From: Candidatus Kryptonium sp.
Lineage (GTDB): Bacteria > Bacteroidota > Ignavibacteria > Kryptoniales > Kryptoniaceae
Reading direction: 5' to 3'
Assembly (NCBI GenBank): GCA_025060635.1
Contig: JANXBN010000001.1
Location: 1 to 64,000 of the forward strand
Length of the DNA stretch: 64,000 nucleotides
The notes beneath the pieces were generated by a model. That model was not told the DNA's origin. It saw nothing but the letters and a program-made list of their open reading frames with translations, and ran no database searches. The position numbers and the translations under genes were made by a program. Below are positions 8,860 to 18,456 of this stretch, piece after piece. Numbering within the stretch: the stretch's first letter is position 1; every line of letters starts with the position of its first letter.

Positions 8860-11800
8860 ATGAGCGAAATTTATTTAAAGATAAAATCAAAGCTTGAGCG
8901 CTTAAGAAAATCCCTTGATCTTGAAGAGGCAAAGATAAAATTTTCCCAATGGCTTGCGGTTGCTGTAATTGTTTTAGCCCTGATCGGCATAATTGAAATG
9001 GAATTTTACTTTGATTCGCTGATTAGAAAATTTATCTTCTATTCCCTTGGCTTTGCTTTTGTGTTAAGTTTTTCCTTCTATGTCCTGCCACCGATATTAA
9101 AACTTTTTGGATTAATAAGATCAAAAAATGACATTGAACTTGCGAAACTCGTATGGATAAAACATCCAGAGGTTGGAGATAAACTTGTCAACGCACTACA
9201 AATTTACGAACAAAAACTCGCTTCAAATGTTATATATTCAACCGAATTAATTGACTCAGCGTTTGCACAACTTGCCGAAGATATCTTGAAAATTGATTGG
9301 GATAAAGTTGACACTTCAAAATCAAATAGAAAAATTCTAACATCGCTTTCAATTCTGGGGATTCTTGTCTTAGTTCTTACGCTTTTACCTGATTTCAGAA
9401 ACTCGTTTGTTAGAATTCTAAACTACGACGAAAAATTTCTAAAACCGAGGGATTACATTGTCAAAGTTGAGCCCGGCGATACAACAATCGCAAAAGGTTC
9501 AAATGTCAAGATAAAAATTCACACAATCCCACAGAAACCATCCCTTCCCAATCCGTCAGAAATAGAACTTTACCTTGCGCAAGAAGGCGTGAAAAATTTT
9601 GAGAGCAAAAAAATCAAATCCGACGCAATTTCAGCTGGTAAATTTGAATATGAACTTTACAATGTGAGAACACCAATCAAGTATTTTGTTAAGGTCAAAG
9701 AATTGGAAACGGAAAAATTCAAAATTGAGGTCATTGAGCGACCGATCGTTAAACTTTTAAAAGTTCAACTTTCCTATCCATCATATACAGGGCTTGCGCC
9801 AGTTTATCTTGAGGATAACATCGGAGATATCACTGCAATAACTGGGACGATCGCAAAGTTTGAAATTTTATCAAACAAATCGCTTGATTCTGCGAAAATT
9901 GTCTTTAACGACGGTTTCACAACAAACCTCAATGTTTCTGGAACAAACGCAACAGGAAATGTCAAATTATTCCGAAGCGGGACATACTACATTGAACTTA
10001 AGAGCAAGGACGGCTTAAAAAATGACCAACCCGTTGAATACAAAGTAAACATAATTCAAGACGAATATCCAAAGGTCCAGATATTGAGACCAGAAAAAAG
10101 CATTGATATATCAAGGGATATGCAAGTTGGGATATTGGCAAAGATAAGTGATGACTTTGGTTTTACGAAGCTGCGACTTGCATATAGATTGAGCTTCTCA
10201 AGATATGTAAAAGCTTGGGATGAGTTTAAATTCATTGAAATACCGATTAACAAAAACAAGAGCGAGCAAGAGGTCCTGTATGTTTGGGATTTATCTGAAC
10301 TTGAGCTTGCACCAGATGATGTCGTGAGTTTCTACCTTGAGGTATTTGATAATGACATCGTAAGCGGTCCTAAAGCAACGAAGACAGAAATTTACACAAT
10401 CAGATTTCCATCTTTACACGAGATCTTAGCGCAAGTTGAGCAATCTCATACTGAAGTTTACCAGGATATGAAGGAAGTTTTTGAGATGGCAAAGAAGTTA
10501 AGAAGAGAAATGGACGAAATAGAAAAGGATTTGAAAAAAGGCACTTTCAAAGCCGATTGGCAAAGACAACAACAAATCCAAAACATCGCAAAACAATATG
10601 AAGAACTTCAAAAGAAAATAAAAGAAACGGGGCAGAAACTTCAAGATTTAATTCAAAGAATGGAAGAAAACAGATTGCTCTCTCCTGAAACGCTTGAAAA
10701 ATACCTTGAACTTCAACAGTTGCTAAATCAGCTTGACATACCCGAGCTCAGGGAACTGATGAAAAGATTTGAACAAGCTATGCAAAATTTAAGCCCAGAT
10801 ATGATAAGACAAGCACTTGAGAAATTTCAATTTTCAGAGGAAAACTTCAGAAGAAGCATAGAGAGAACTTTGAACCTTCTCAAGAGAATTCAAGTTGAAC
10901 AAAAGTTAAACGAGATTTTGAGACAGACGGAACAGTTAATTGAAAAGCAAGAAGAATTAAGAAAAAGAACAGCACAGACGAACCCGGAAAATAAATCCCA
11001 ACTTAAACAGTTAAGCGATGAGCAAAAAGAACTAAGCAAAGAAATAGAAAAGATTGAGGAAAACCTCCAGAGCTTAAAAGAGAGGATGAACGAGTTTAGG
11101 AACGAAATGCCTATTGATTCCCTTGAAAAGATTTTAAATGAAATCAAAGAAAGAAAGTTTGGTGAAAAATTTGAAAAGGCGGGGGAAAGAATAATGTCGG
11201 GGAGTTTAAAAGAAGCAACGCAAATGCAATTTGAGCTTTCGCAAGGATTAATGCAAATGCAAAGTGATTTACAATCACTCCAACAACAACTGATGCAAAA
11301 TCAACAACATCAAATAATTTCAAAGATGCAGAAAATTCAAAATGACTTACTTAATCTCTCAAAAGATCAAGAAGAAATAAAACGAGAAACCCAAACTTCT
11401 TCACCTGGCTCTCCGAAGCTTCGGGATCTCGCGCGCCGACAAATGGATTTGCTCACTGGGCTTAACTCCGTAACAGCAGAGATGATTGAACTTTCCCAAA
11501 AGACCTTCGCTATAACTCCCGACATGGGGCGCGAAATTGGTTCCGCATTGATGAACATGCACAAGGCAATTGAATCTCTCTCTTCAAGAGATAATTCAAA
11601 CTCATCAAGATTTCAAAGCGAAGCAATGACTTCACTTAACAAAGCGATAATTCAACTGGGAAATGCAATGCAAGCGCTGATGCAAGGTGGAACTGGCGGC
11701 GGATTACAATTCTTATTACAGCAATTAAATCAACTTGCGATGCAACAACTTGGCTTAAATCAAGCTACACAAGAATTAATGCAACAACTCTCGCTCCAAC

Positions 11801-12237
11801 AACAAGCCGAAATGGCAAGATTAGCAGCTCAACAGGAACTTATTCGGAAATCGCTACAAGAACTAATGAAAGAAGCAGAACTTTCCGGAAATAGAAGCAG
11901 AATACTTGGGGACTTAAACAAAATCGCAGAAGAAATGAAAGAAGTTGTAAGCGACCTTGAATCAGGAAACCTTAACGAGGAAACTTTGAGAAAACAGGAT
12001 AGAATACTTTCCCGACTCCTTGATGCACAGCGTTCAATTCATGAGCGTGATTTTGAGAAACAGCGTGAATCAAGACCGGGACAAAACATCACAAGACAAA
12101 GCCCAGCGGAATTGAAATTTGACGAAGACAAAGAAAAAATCTTCCAAGATCTCCTCAATTCAATTCGCGAGAATTACCACAGAGATTATGAGACATTGAT
12201 AAAAAAATACTTTGAACTCCTGCGCTCGCTTCAATAA
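8860..12237 (+). CDS. DUF4175-like membrane-anchored coiled-coil protein
   Basis: A 1125-residue protein. Two transmembrane helices lie near residues 28-48 and 55-78 and a third near 160-180. An immunoglobulin-like beta-rich region follows (about 190-520), then a long Gln/Glu/Lys-rich coiled coil (about 530-1100) with many LQ, QQ and EEL heptads. This layout fits DUF4175 proteins. The gene pairs with DUF4159 upstream. In relatives the neighbourhood often includes MoxR and DUF58 genes, which are absent here. A structural or force-bearing role at the inner membrane is inference. No terminator is visible in the 216 nt after it. Confidence 0.75.
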   Translation: MSEIYLKIKSKLERLRKSLDLEEAKIKFSQWLAVAVIVLALIGIIEMEFYFDSLIRKFIFYSLGFAFVLSFSFYVLPPILKLFGLIRSKNDIELAKLVWIKHPEVGDKLVNALQIYEQKLASNVIYSTELIDSAFAQLAEDILKIDWDKVDTSKSNRKILTSLSILGILVLVLTLLPDFRNSFVRILNYDEKFLKPRDYIVKVEPGDTTIAKGSNVKIKIHTIPQKPSLPNPSEIELYLAQEGVKNFESKKIKSDAISAGKFEYELYNVRTPIKYFVKVKELETEKFKIEVIERPIVKLLKVQLSYPSYTGLAPVYLEDNIGDITAITGTIAKFEILSNKSLDSAKIVFNDGFTTNLNVSGTNATGNVKLFRSGTYYIELKSKDGLKNDQPVEYKVNIIQDEYPKVQILRPEKSIDISRDMQVGILAKISDDFGFTKLRLAYRLSFSRYVKAWDEFKFIEIPINKNKSEQEVLYVWDLSELELAPDDVVSFYLEVFDNDIVSGPKATKTEIYTIRFPSLHEILAQVEQSHTEVYQDMKEVFEMAKKLRREMDEIEKDLKKGTFKADWQRQQQIQNIAKQYEELQKKIKETGQKLQDLIQRMEENRLLSPETLEKYLELQQLLNQLDIPELRELMKRFEQAMQNLSPDMIRQALEKFQFSEENFRRSIERTLNLLKRIQVEQKLNEILRQTEQLIEKQEELRKRTAQTNPENKSQLKQLSDEQKELSKEIEKIEENLQSLKERMNEFRNEMPIDSLEKILNEIKERKFGEKFEKAGERIMSGSLKEATQMQFELSQGLMQMQSDLQSLQQQLMQNQQHQIISKMQKIQNDLLNLSKDQEEIKRETQTSSPGSPKLRDLARRQMDLLTGLNSVTAEMIELSQKTFAITPDMGREIGSALMNMHKAIESLSSRDNSNSSRFQSEAMTSLNKAIIQLGNAMQALMQGGTGGGLQFLLQQLNQLAMQQLGLNQATQELMQQLSLQQQAEMARLAAQQELIRKSLQELMKEAELSGNRSRILGDLNKIAEEMKEVVSDLESGNLNEETLRKQDRILSRLLDAQRSIHERDFEKQRESRPGQNITRQSPAELKFDEDKEKIFQDLLNSIRENYHRDYETLIKKYFELLRSLQ

Positions 12238-12391
12238 CTTAATCAAAATTTGCTCGCTTTTGCTTACCCATTCCAGCTTTCAAATTCGTTTTTCACCCGA
12301 TTTATGTTTCACTTTTGCCACTACTTGAATTTTTTGAGACAAATTTAAACCCCACCGACTTTAAAAGTGATTGATTTACAATTCATTATTT

Positions 12392-12419
12392 TTGGCACGA
12401 TTTTTTATTCACTTATTCT
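12392..12419 (+). promoter_or_regulatory. Candidate promoter for porGDAB
   Basis: TTGGCA (12392-12397), a 16-bp spacer and TATTCT (12414-12419) lie about 35 nt before the porG ATG. It fits the local pattern but is weaker than the rRNA and aspS promoters. The rest of 12238-12453 shows no gene. Confidence 0.3.
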
Positions 12420-12453
12420 TAAAAACAAAATTGAAGGCAGAGGTTTTTCAGCG

Positions 12454-13017
12454 ATGCTTGAAATAAGATGGCACGGTCGCGGAGGACAAGGAGCGAAAAC
12501 AGCAGCAATGTTATTTGCAGAAACCGCAATAGAAGAAGGGAAATATGCCCAAGGTTTCCCCGAATATGGACCGGAAAGGATGGGCGCCCCAGTGAAAGGT
12601 TTTACAAGAATTGATGACAAACCGATAAGGATTCACAGTGGAATTGAAAATCCACAAGTCGTTGTTGTGCTCGATCAAACTTTGCTTGAGGCAATTGATG
12701 TGACTGAAGGAATGCCTGACGATGGAATTTTAATAATAAACACAGAAAAAAGCCCTGAACAAATTCGCAAGATGTTCGGAATAAAAAAGGGAAAGATTTA
12801 CACCGTAAACGCAACAAAGATCGCCCTTGACACGATAGGAAGACCTATTCCAAATACCGTAATGCTTGGTGCCTTAATAAAAGTCACAGGTGTGCTTGAC
12901 CTTGACACATTGTTGAAAAACCTAATTAAAAAGTTCAGAAAAAAATTTAACGACAAGCTCGTAGAAGGAAATATTCAAGCAATAAAAAAAGCATTTGAGG
13001 AGGTAAAAGGAGAATGA
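12454..13017 (+). CDS. porG: Pyruvate (2-oxoacid):ferredoxin oxidoreductase, gamma subunit
   Basis: One of four subunits of a ferredoxin-linked 2-oxoacid oxidoreductase that makes acetyl-CoA or acyl-CoA. The protein begins MLEIRWHGRGGQGAKTAAML, the canonical gamma-subunit start, so the ATG at 12454 is preferred over an upstream in-frame codon at 12367 that would add 29 unrelated residues. FPEYGPERMGAPVKGF follows at about residue 35. The length is 187 residues. The stop overlaps the porD start (ATGA), and the order gamma-delta-alpha-beta is that of archaeal and Thermotoga enzymes. The substrate (pyruvate or branched oxoacid) is not certain. Confidence 0.93.
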   Translation: MLEIRWHGRGGQGAKTAAMLFAETAIEEGKYAQGFPEYGPERMGAPVKGFTRIDDKPIRIHSGIENPQVVVVLDQTLLEAIDVTEGMPDDGILIINTEKSPEQIRKMFGIKKGKIYTVNATKIALDTIGRPIPNTVMLGALIKVTGVLDLDTLLKNLIKKFRKKFNDKLVEGNIQAIKKAFEEVKGE

Positions 13018-13304
13018 GCGAACTAAAAAAATGGTTTGAACTGCCCGTCGGAGCAGTGATTGATGAGCCGGGAAACGCAATAAGATACAAAACTGGATCT
13101 TGGAGAACATTTAAACCAATACTTGATAAATCAAAATGCAATGATTGTTTAATCTGTTGGATTTATTGCCCTGATAATTCAATTATAGTTCAAGACGGAA
13201 AACTCGTTGGATTTGACTATGATCATTGTAAAGGTTGCGGAATATGTGCGGAAGTTTGTCCAGATAAAAGCAAAGCAATAACAATGGTTCTTGAACACGA
13301 TTAA
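13014..13304 (+). CDS. porD: 2-oxoacid:ferredoxin oxidoreductase, delta (ferredoxin) subunit
   Basis: A 96-residue protein with two [4Fe-4S] motifs, CNDCLICWIYC followed by a downstream CP, and CKGCGICAEVCP. These carry electrons from the catalytic subunits to ferredoxin. The N-terminal ~40 residues match the delta-subunit leader found in heterotetrameric enzymes. A good ribosome site (AGGAGG) lies upstream inside porG, and the start overlaps the porG stop by 4 nt. Confidence 0.93.
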   Translation: MSELKKWFELPVGAVIDEPGNAIRYKTGSWRTFKPILDKSKCNDCLICWIYCPDNSIIVQDGKLVGFDYDHCKGCGICAEVCPDKSKAITMVLEHD

Positions 13305-13332
13305 TCAAAAAAATTTTTTATGGAGGTAAAAA

Positions 13333-14559
13333 ATGAAAATAATGGCTTTGACAGGAAATGAAGCTGCTGCTGAAGCAATGAGACAAATTAACCCTGATGT
13401 TGTCGCTGCTTATCCAATCACACCTCAAACGGAGTTGATGCACAAATTTGCGGAGTTTGTCGCTGATGGTCTTGTTGATACAGAGATGGTCCTTGTTGAG
13501 TCAGAACATAGTGCACTAAGTGCAACGGTTGGGGCAAGCGCAGCAGGAGCAAGAGCAATGACGGCAACCAGCGCTCAAGGGCTAGCTTTGATGTGGGAAA
13601 TTCTTTACATCGCAGCTGGCCTAAGGTTGCCAATAGTTATGCCTGTGATAAACAGAGCTCTTAGCGCACCTATAAACATTCACGGCGATCACTCCGACAC
13701 GATGGGAGCGAGGGACTCAGGCTGGATTCAAATTTTCTCCGAAAACGCTCAGGAAGTATATGACAACACGATCATAGCAATAAGAATTGCAGAACATCCA
13801 GATATCCTTCTACCTGTCATGATAACGATGGATGGTTTCATAATAAGCCATACTATGGAAAGGGTTGAGGTTCTTGATGACGATGTGGTTAAAAACTTCG
13901 TTGGTGAATATGATCCAAAATATAAACTTCTTGACATTAAAAATCCAATAACCGTCGGCCCGCTTGATCTGCAGGATTACTACTTTGAACATAAGAGAGC
14001 ACAAGCCGAGGCGATGGAAAACGCTTACAAACTTATAAAAGAAATAGATGAGGAATACTACAAAATCAGCGGAAGAAGATATAGATATGTTGAACCCTAT
14101 GAAATTGATGACGCTGAAATTGTTTTGATATCGCTTGGTTCAACTGCTGGGACGATAAAGGAAGTAATTGACGAATTGAGATTAAAAGGTATGAAAGTTG
14201 GAGGATTAAAGATACGAGTTTACAGACCATTTCCAAGGGAAGAGATAAAGGAATTTCTATCAAATGCGCTTGTGGTCGGAGTTATGGATAGATCCATTGC
14301 TTTCGGAGCCACTTGCGGTCCTGTTTGCCTTGATGTAAAAGCAACTCTACAAGGTACAAAACTTTCAAATCTTCCAATTGTAGATTACATTTACGGACTT
14401 GGCGGAAGAGATGTGACCCCGAAAGATATTGAGAAGATATTTGGAGAACTTGAAAGAATTAAAATTTCAGGCGAGGTTCCAAACCTTCCACGCTATATTG
14501 GAGTTCGCGGTGAAGAGGATTATCCAGAGCGAAAACCAAAATTCAAGATCAAAAATTAA
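13333..14559 (+). CDS. porA: 2-oxoacid:ferredoxin oxidoreductase, alpha subunit
   Basis: The 408-residue alpha subunit contains the transketolase-like pyrimidine-binding domain (NEAAAEAMRQINPDVVAAYP; ITPQTELMHKF) and the conserved GDHSDTMGARDSGWIQIFSE near residue 117. The C-terminal domain (about 250 onward, EIVLISLGSTAGTIKEV) is domain II of the family. A strong Shine-Dalgarno site (TGGAGGTAAAAA) precedes the ATG. Separate alpha and beta genes, instead of one fused ~1,200-residue chain, mark the heterotetrameric type. Confidence 0.94.
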   Translation: MKIMALTGNEAAAEAMRQINPDVVAAYPITPQTELMHKFAEFVADGLVDTEMVLVESEHSALSATVGASAAGARAMTATSAQGLALMWEILYIAAGLRLPIVMPVINRALSAPINIHGDHSDTMGARDSGWIQIFSENAQEVYDNTIIAIRIAEHPDILLPVMITMDGFIISHTMERVEVLDDDVVKNFVGEYDPKYKLLDIKNPITVGPLDLQDYYFEHKRAQAEAMENAYKLIKEIDEEYYKISGRRYRYVEPYEIDDAEIVLISLGSTAGTIKEVIDELRLKGMKVGGLKIRVYRPFPREEIKEFLSNALVVGVMDRSIAFGATCGPVCLDVKATLQGTKLSNLPIVDYIYGLGGRDVTPKDIEKIFGELERIKISGEVPNLPRYIGVRGEEDYPERKPKFKIKN

Positions 14560-14574
14560 GTTATGAATTGAGAA

Positions 14575-15495
14575 ATGGCTAACTTAAAAGAACTTGCACA
14601 AAGAGAAGCGAAATTTACAGCAGGACATAGAGCATGTGCTGGCTGTTTACCAGCAGTTGCATTAAGACAAGTGACCCTTTCGGTTAATTATCCGTGTGTT
14701 GTTGGTTTTGCTACTGGTTGTATGGAGGTTGTTTCAACTATATTTCCTTACACCGCTTGGACTGTTCCATACATCCATGTTGCATTTGAAAATGTCGCTG
14801 CCGTTATGAGTGGCGTTGAATCTGCATATAAAGTTCTAAAAAGAAAAGGAAAAGTAAGTGACGATATAAAGGTCATAGCCTTCGCTGGAGATGGTGGAAC
14901 TTACGATATCGGTTTCCAAGCTCTTTCTGGAATGGTTGAAAGAGGACACGATATTCTTTACATTTGCTACAACAATGAAGCATACATGAATACCGGAATC
15001 CAACGCTCAAGCGCAACTCCATTTGGTGCTCAAACTTCAACAACACCTGTGGGTTCGGTTGAGTTCGGCAAGAAACAATTTCCAAAGGATCTAACTCAGA
15101 TAATGGCTGCACACAATATCCCATATGTAGCTCAAGCATCGGTTCATAACTGGAAAGATTTAAATATGAAAATTGAAAAGGCATTAAATATCAGGGGACC
15201 TAAATTTATAAACATACTTGCACCATGCACGCTTGGATGGCGATACCCGGCGGAGAAAGGAATTGAAATAGCCAAACTTGCTGTAGAAACTTGTGTTTGG
15301 CCACTTTATGAAGTTGAAAATGGGAAATACAAAATAAACTACAAGCCAAGGGAGAAAAAACCAGTTGTTGAGTGGCTGAAAAGTCAAGGTAGATTTTCAC
15401 ATCTTTTCAAACCTGAAAATCAACATCTCATAGAAGAAATTCAGAAAGAAGTTGACAGAAGATGGACACATCTTCTTGAATTAGCCAGCGCATGA
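14575..15495 (+). CDS. porB: 2-oxoacid:ferredoxin oxidoreductase, beta subunit
   Basis: A 306-residue subunit that binds thiamine diphosphate. The first cysteine pair is in HRACAGCLPAVALRQV (about residue 20), and the ThDP/Mg motif is AFAGDGGTYDIGFQALSG (about residue 102), with the NNEAYMNTGIQRS block after it. It lies 15 nt after porA and closes the operon, which ends in a good hairpin terminator at 15520-15549. Confidence 0.94.
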   Translation: MANLKELAQREAKFTAGHRACAGCLPAVALRQVTLSVNYPCVVGFATGCMEVVSTIFPYTAWTVPYIHVAFENVAAVMSGVESAYKVLKRKGKVSDDIKVIAFAGDGGTYDIGFQALSGMVERGHDILYICYNNEAYMNTGIQRSSATPFGAQTSTTPVGSVEFGKKQFPKDLTQIMAAHNIPYVAQASVHNWKDLNMKIEKALNIRGPKFINILAPCTLGWRYPAEKGIEIAKLAVETCVWPLYEVENGKYKINYKPREKKPVVEWLKSQGRFSHLFKPENQHLIEEIQKEVDRRWTHLLELASA

Positions 15496-15519
15496 TGCCC
15501 TCCCTCCTAATTGACCTAC

Positions 15520-15549
15520 GGTCGCCGCTGCCTCCCGGCGACCTTTTTA
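15520..15549 (+). terminator. Rho-independent terminator of porGDAB
   Basis: GGTCGCCG (15520-15527) and CGGCGACC (15536-15543) form a perfect 8-bp GC-rich stem with an 8-nt loop, followed by TTTTTATTTTTT. It sits 25 nt after the porB stop. Confidence 0.85.
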
Positions 15550-15610
15550 TTTTTTGAATGTTTAGCAAAAATTAAATTTTTTTAATCATCTTTGATCAAG
15601 GATTTTTTGC

Positions 15611-15639
15611 TTGATTTTTCAACGTAAATAACTTACTTT
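15611..15639 (+). promoter_or_regulatory. Candidate promoter for the TonB-dependent receptor
   Basis: TTGATT (15611-15616), a 17-bp spacer and TACTTT (15634-15639) lie 38 nt before the receptor ATG. The -35 overlaps the right arm of a small inverted repeat (ATCAAG 15595-15600, CTTGAT 15610-15615), which could be an operator or chance. Confidence 0.4.
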
Positions 15640-15676
15640 GAAGATGATAACATAAAAACAAAATCCGTTTACTACT

Positions 15677-18418
15677 ATGCGAACTTTTACAACTTTAGTC
15701 GCTTTGATTCTGTTTTTTTCCTACCTTATTTTCGCTCAAGGTAGTGGGACTTACACAGCATCTGTTACAGGGAAAATCGTTGATAATGAGGGCAAACCGA
15801 TTCCAGATGTTGAGGTTATAGCGAAGAATGTTGAAACTGGCTTCATTAGAGGTGCTATAACAACTGCCGCAGGGATTTATAATATCTTATCTGTGCCGCC
15901 AGGAACTTACGAAATTAGCGCCCTCCATGTTGCTTATGGGAAACAGACGAAGATAGTTGAATTAGGAGTTGGTGAAAGAGTTACGGTTAATTTCTCTCTC
16001 GTCCCAAAAGAAATTCAAGTAGAAGAAGTTGTAGTAGTTGCTGAAGCAAGAGAATATGAGGTCAAAAAGACAGAACTTTCAACACCATTAAGACCTCAAC
16101 AAATATCTGAGTTACCAATCAACACACGCAATTTCTTGGAACTTACTGCTCTTGTTCCAGGCTTGAAACCAATCGGTGCGACTTTCGGAAGTGGTTCGTT
16201 ACAACCAACTTGGATTGGATTTTACTTTGAAGGAACAGAGTTCAAAAACGAAATTGTTGAAGGTGGACTCGCAGGACAGTTTTTAAGCGCAGGAAACCCG
16301 TTCCCACTTGATGCTGTGAAAGAAGCAAGAGCTATAACCCAGCTTTACAAAGCAGAATATGCAAAAGCTGCAGGCGGTGTTATAACAGCAGTATCAAAAA
16401 CAGGAACAAATGAATTCCATGGGACAGCTTTCGTTACATATCGCGATAAGTCGTTAAATACCAGAGGACCTTTTGAAACAACCAAGCCTAATTTCAAACG
16501 TTTCCAAACAGGTGTTAGTTTAGGTGGACCAATTGTAAGAGACAAACTTCATTTCTTCGTCTCTTATGAGAGGACATCTATTGACAAGTTCGCAACTGTT
16601 GTAACTGGTGAACGCTTTGCTCAATATCGCGGAACCTTCAAAGTACCCTTTGCTGGACATGTCGGATTAGCAAGATTGACATTCCAACCAGCAATTAACC
16701 ATTATTTTGATTTCACCTATTACGGAAGATTTGATAGAGATATCATTGGAGTTGGTGGTTTATCTGCATATGAAAGAGGTAGAATTTTCTATAATAGGGT
16801 TTACAACTATGTTTTGAAACATCAGTTCATAATCTCACCAAACTTAATGAACGAAGCGAGAGTTAATTTCCAACGCTACAATTGGGAAATTGCAAATATA
16901 TCCCCATTCCCGACGCCAGGGAGAGTTTACCCAAGCGCACTTATAGGTGCCTTCTCTCATGCTCCACAAAATTGGTTTCAAGACAGATATGCGTTTTATA
17001 ACGACATAACATATACAACTGGTAATCATGTGATAAAAGCTGGGATATCTATTCAAAGATTAAGATACGAAGCAAACCAAAAACTTTTCCTGCATCCAAT
17101 TTTCTATTTCCGAACCGATGCCGATGCTACTCCATATCAAGCGAGAGTTGGAGTAGGTATTCCAACAGTTGAAAAATGGAACACTCAAATAGGCTTGTAT
17201 CTCCAAGACGACTGGAATGTCACACCATATTTGACCTTGAATATCGGAATAAGATGGGATTATGAGTCAAATATGATTAATAATGATTTTGCTGTTCCAG
17301 ACACAATTAGGAGAGATTTGATTGGATTTTTCGGCCCCAAATACTTCTCATCAGGCAAAGATAGAAAACCATATTTGAAAGCATTTCAACCAAGATTTGG
17401 AATTTCATATGACATTAGCAAAGAAGGTAAAACGGTAATTTTTGGTGGCGCTGGGGTATACTACGACAGACATGTTTGGAATGTTGCCTCTGATGAAATA
17501 TTGCGATACACTTGGAAAGTATATTACATTGATTTTCCACCAGTACCTTGGGATGACAAATATTACAATAGAGATAGCCTCTTGACTCTGATTGCAAGAG
17601 GTAGAGTTCCTTCACCTGAGATATTCCTTATTCCGAATGATTTGAAACCTCCAATGACTATTCAGTTCAGCATTGGCTTGCGTCAAAGATTCGGAGATGT
17701 AGTAACAAGTATAAGCTACACTGGTGTTAGAGGATATAATGGAATAACAACTTACAATGCGAACTGGAGAAATAATTTAACAACTAAGTATGGACCGATT
17801 CAGGTTTGGACAGATGCTGGGAATTCCTGGTATGATGCGATTTATTTCACATTAGATAAACCATACAAACCTGGATCGTTTGGTCTAAACATCGCTTACA
17901 CAGTGTCATGGACATATGACGAATTTGATAACACCATATACTATGGCTATACAAACTACACGAATCCGAATATGTTAACCAAAGCTTTCTCAACGCTTGA
18001 TGAAAGGCATAGAATTTCAATAAACGGTATAATTGGCCTGCCTTTCGGCTTTAAATTAAGTGGATGGGGAACTTTTGCAACTGGAAGACCTTACTTGGTT
18101 ATCACAGGAAACGATGACAACAGAGACGGAGTTTTAGGTAATGATTATCCAGCTGGTTTAGGAAGAAATGCCGGGAGAGTCCCAGGTCAAAGATTCATTG
18201 CAAAATATGTATTTGCCGAAAGAAACTTCAACTTGCGCCTCTCAAAGGACTTTTCATATCGTGGTGTTACATTGACACTTATGGTTGAAGCTTTCAATGT
18301 TTTCAACTGGACGAACTTTGGAAGCTATGTTGGTAATATGAGATCGGCGCTGTTCGGTAAGCCAACAACCGCAGGCGCACCAAGACAAGTTCAACTTGGA
18401 ACAAGGATCAGCTTCTAA
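15677..18418 (+). CDS. TonB-dependent (Oar-like) outer-membrane receptor
   Basis: A 913-residue outer-membrane beta barrel with a signal peptide (first ~20 residues, ending FAQG). Next come a carboxypeptidase regulatory-like domain (about 25-110; VTGKIVDNEGKPIPDVEVIA), a plug domain (about 130-240; LPINTRNFLELTALVPGLKP) and a long barrel ending in an aromatic residue (LGTRISF). This architecture is that of Oar/SusC-like acquisition proteins. No SusD partner follows, so substrate is unknown. It is a stand-alone unit with its own candidate promoter and terminator. The plug region NRNF-type motif and the ITAVSKTGTNEFHG block are typical of the Oar-like subgroup found also in Acidobacteria. Confidence 0.87.
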   Translation: MRTFTTLVALILFFSYLIFAQGSGTYTASVTGKIVDNEGKPIPDVEVIAKNVETGFIRGAITTAAGIYNILSVPPGTYEISALHVAYGKQTKIVELGVGERVTVNFSLVPKEIQVEEVVVVAEAREYEVKKTELSTPLRPQQISELPINTRNFLELTALVPGLKPIGATFGSGSLQPTWIGFYFEGTEFKNEIVEGGLAGQFLSAGNPFPLDAVKEARAITQLYKAEYAKAAGGVITAVSKTGTNEFHGTAFVTYRDKSLNTRGPFETTKPNFKRFQTGVSLGGPIVRDKLHFFVSYERTSIDKFATVVTGERFAQYRGTFKVPFAGHVGLARLTFQPAINHYFDFTYYGRFDRDIIGVGGLSAYERGRIFYNRVYNYVLKHQFIISPNLMNEARVNFQRYNWEIANISPFPTPGRVYPSALIGAFSHAPQNWFQDRYAFYNDITYTTGNHVIKAGISIQRLRYEANQKLFLHPIFYFRTDADATPYQARVGVGIPTVEKWNTQIGLYLQDDWNVTPYLTLNIGIRWDYESNMINNDFAVPDTIRRDLIGFFGPKYFSSGKDRKPYLKAFQPRFGISYDISKEGKTVIFGGAGVYYDRHVWNVASDEILRYTWKVYYIDFPPVPWDDKYYNRDSLLTLIARGRVPSPEIFLIPNDLKPPMTIQFSIGLRQRFGDVVTSISYTGVRGYNGITTYNANWRNNLTTKYGPIQVWTDAGNSWYDAIYFTLDKPYKPGSFGLNIAYTVSWTYDEFDNTIYYGYTNYTNPNMLTKAFSTLDERHRISINGIIGLPFGFKLSGWGTFATGRPYLVITGNDDNRDGVLGNDYPAGLGRNAGRVPGQRFIAKYVFAERNFNLRLSKDFSYRGVTLTLMVEAFNVFNWTNFGSYVGNMRSALFGKPTTAGAPRQVQLGTRISF

Positions 18419-18422
18419 AACA

Positions 18423-18450
18423 AAAAACCCCGGGTCTTCCCGGGGTTTTT
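18423..18450. terminator. Bidirectional terminator
   Basis: CCCCGGG (18428-18434), loop TCTT and CCCGGGG (18439-18445) are flanked by an A-run and a T-run, so the hairpin can stop transcription of the receptor gene (plus) and of the convergent lipoprotein gene (minus). Confidence 0.88.
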
Positions 18451-18456
18451 AATTTT

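Noticed and set aside
15595-15615. ATCAAG/CTTGAT inverted repeat as a terminator before the TonB receptor
   Set aside because: Only 6 bp, AT-rich and overlapping the candidate -35; the real terminator is the GC-rich hairpin at 15520-15549.
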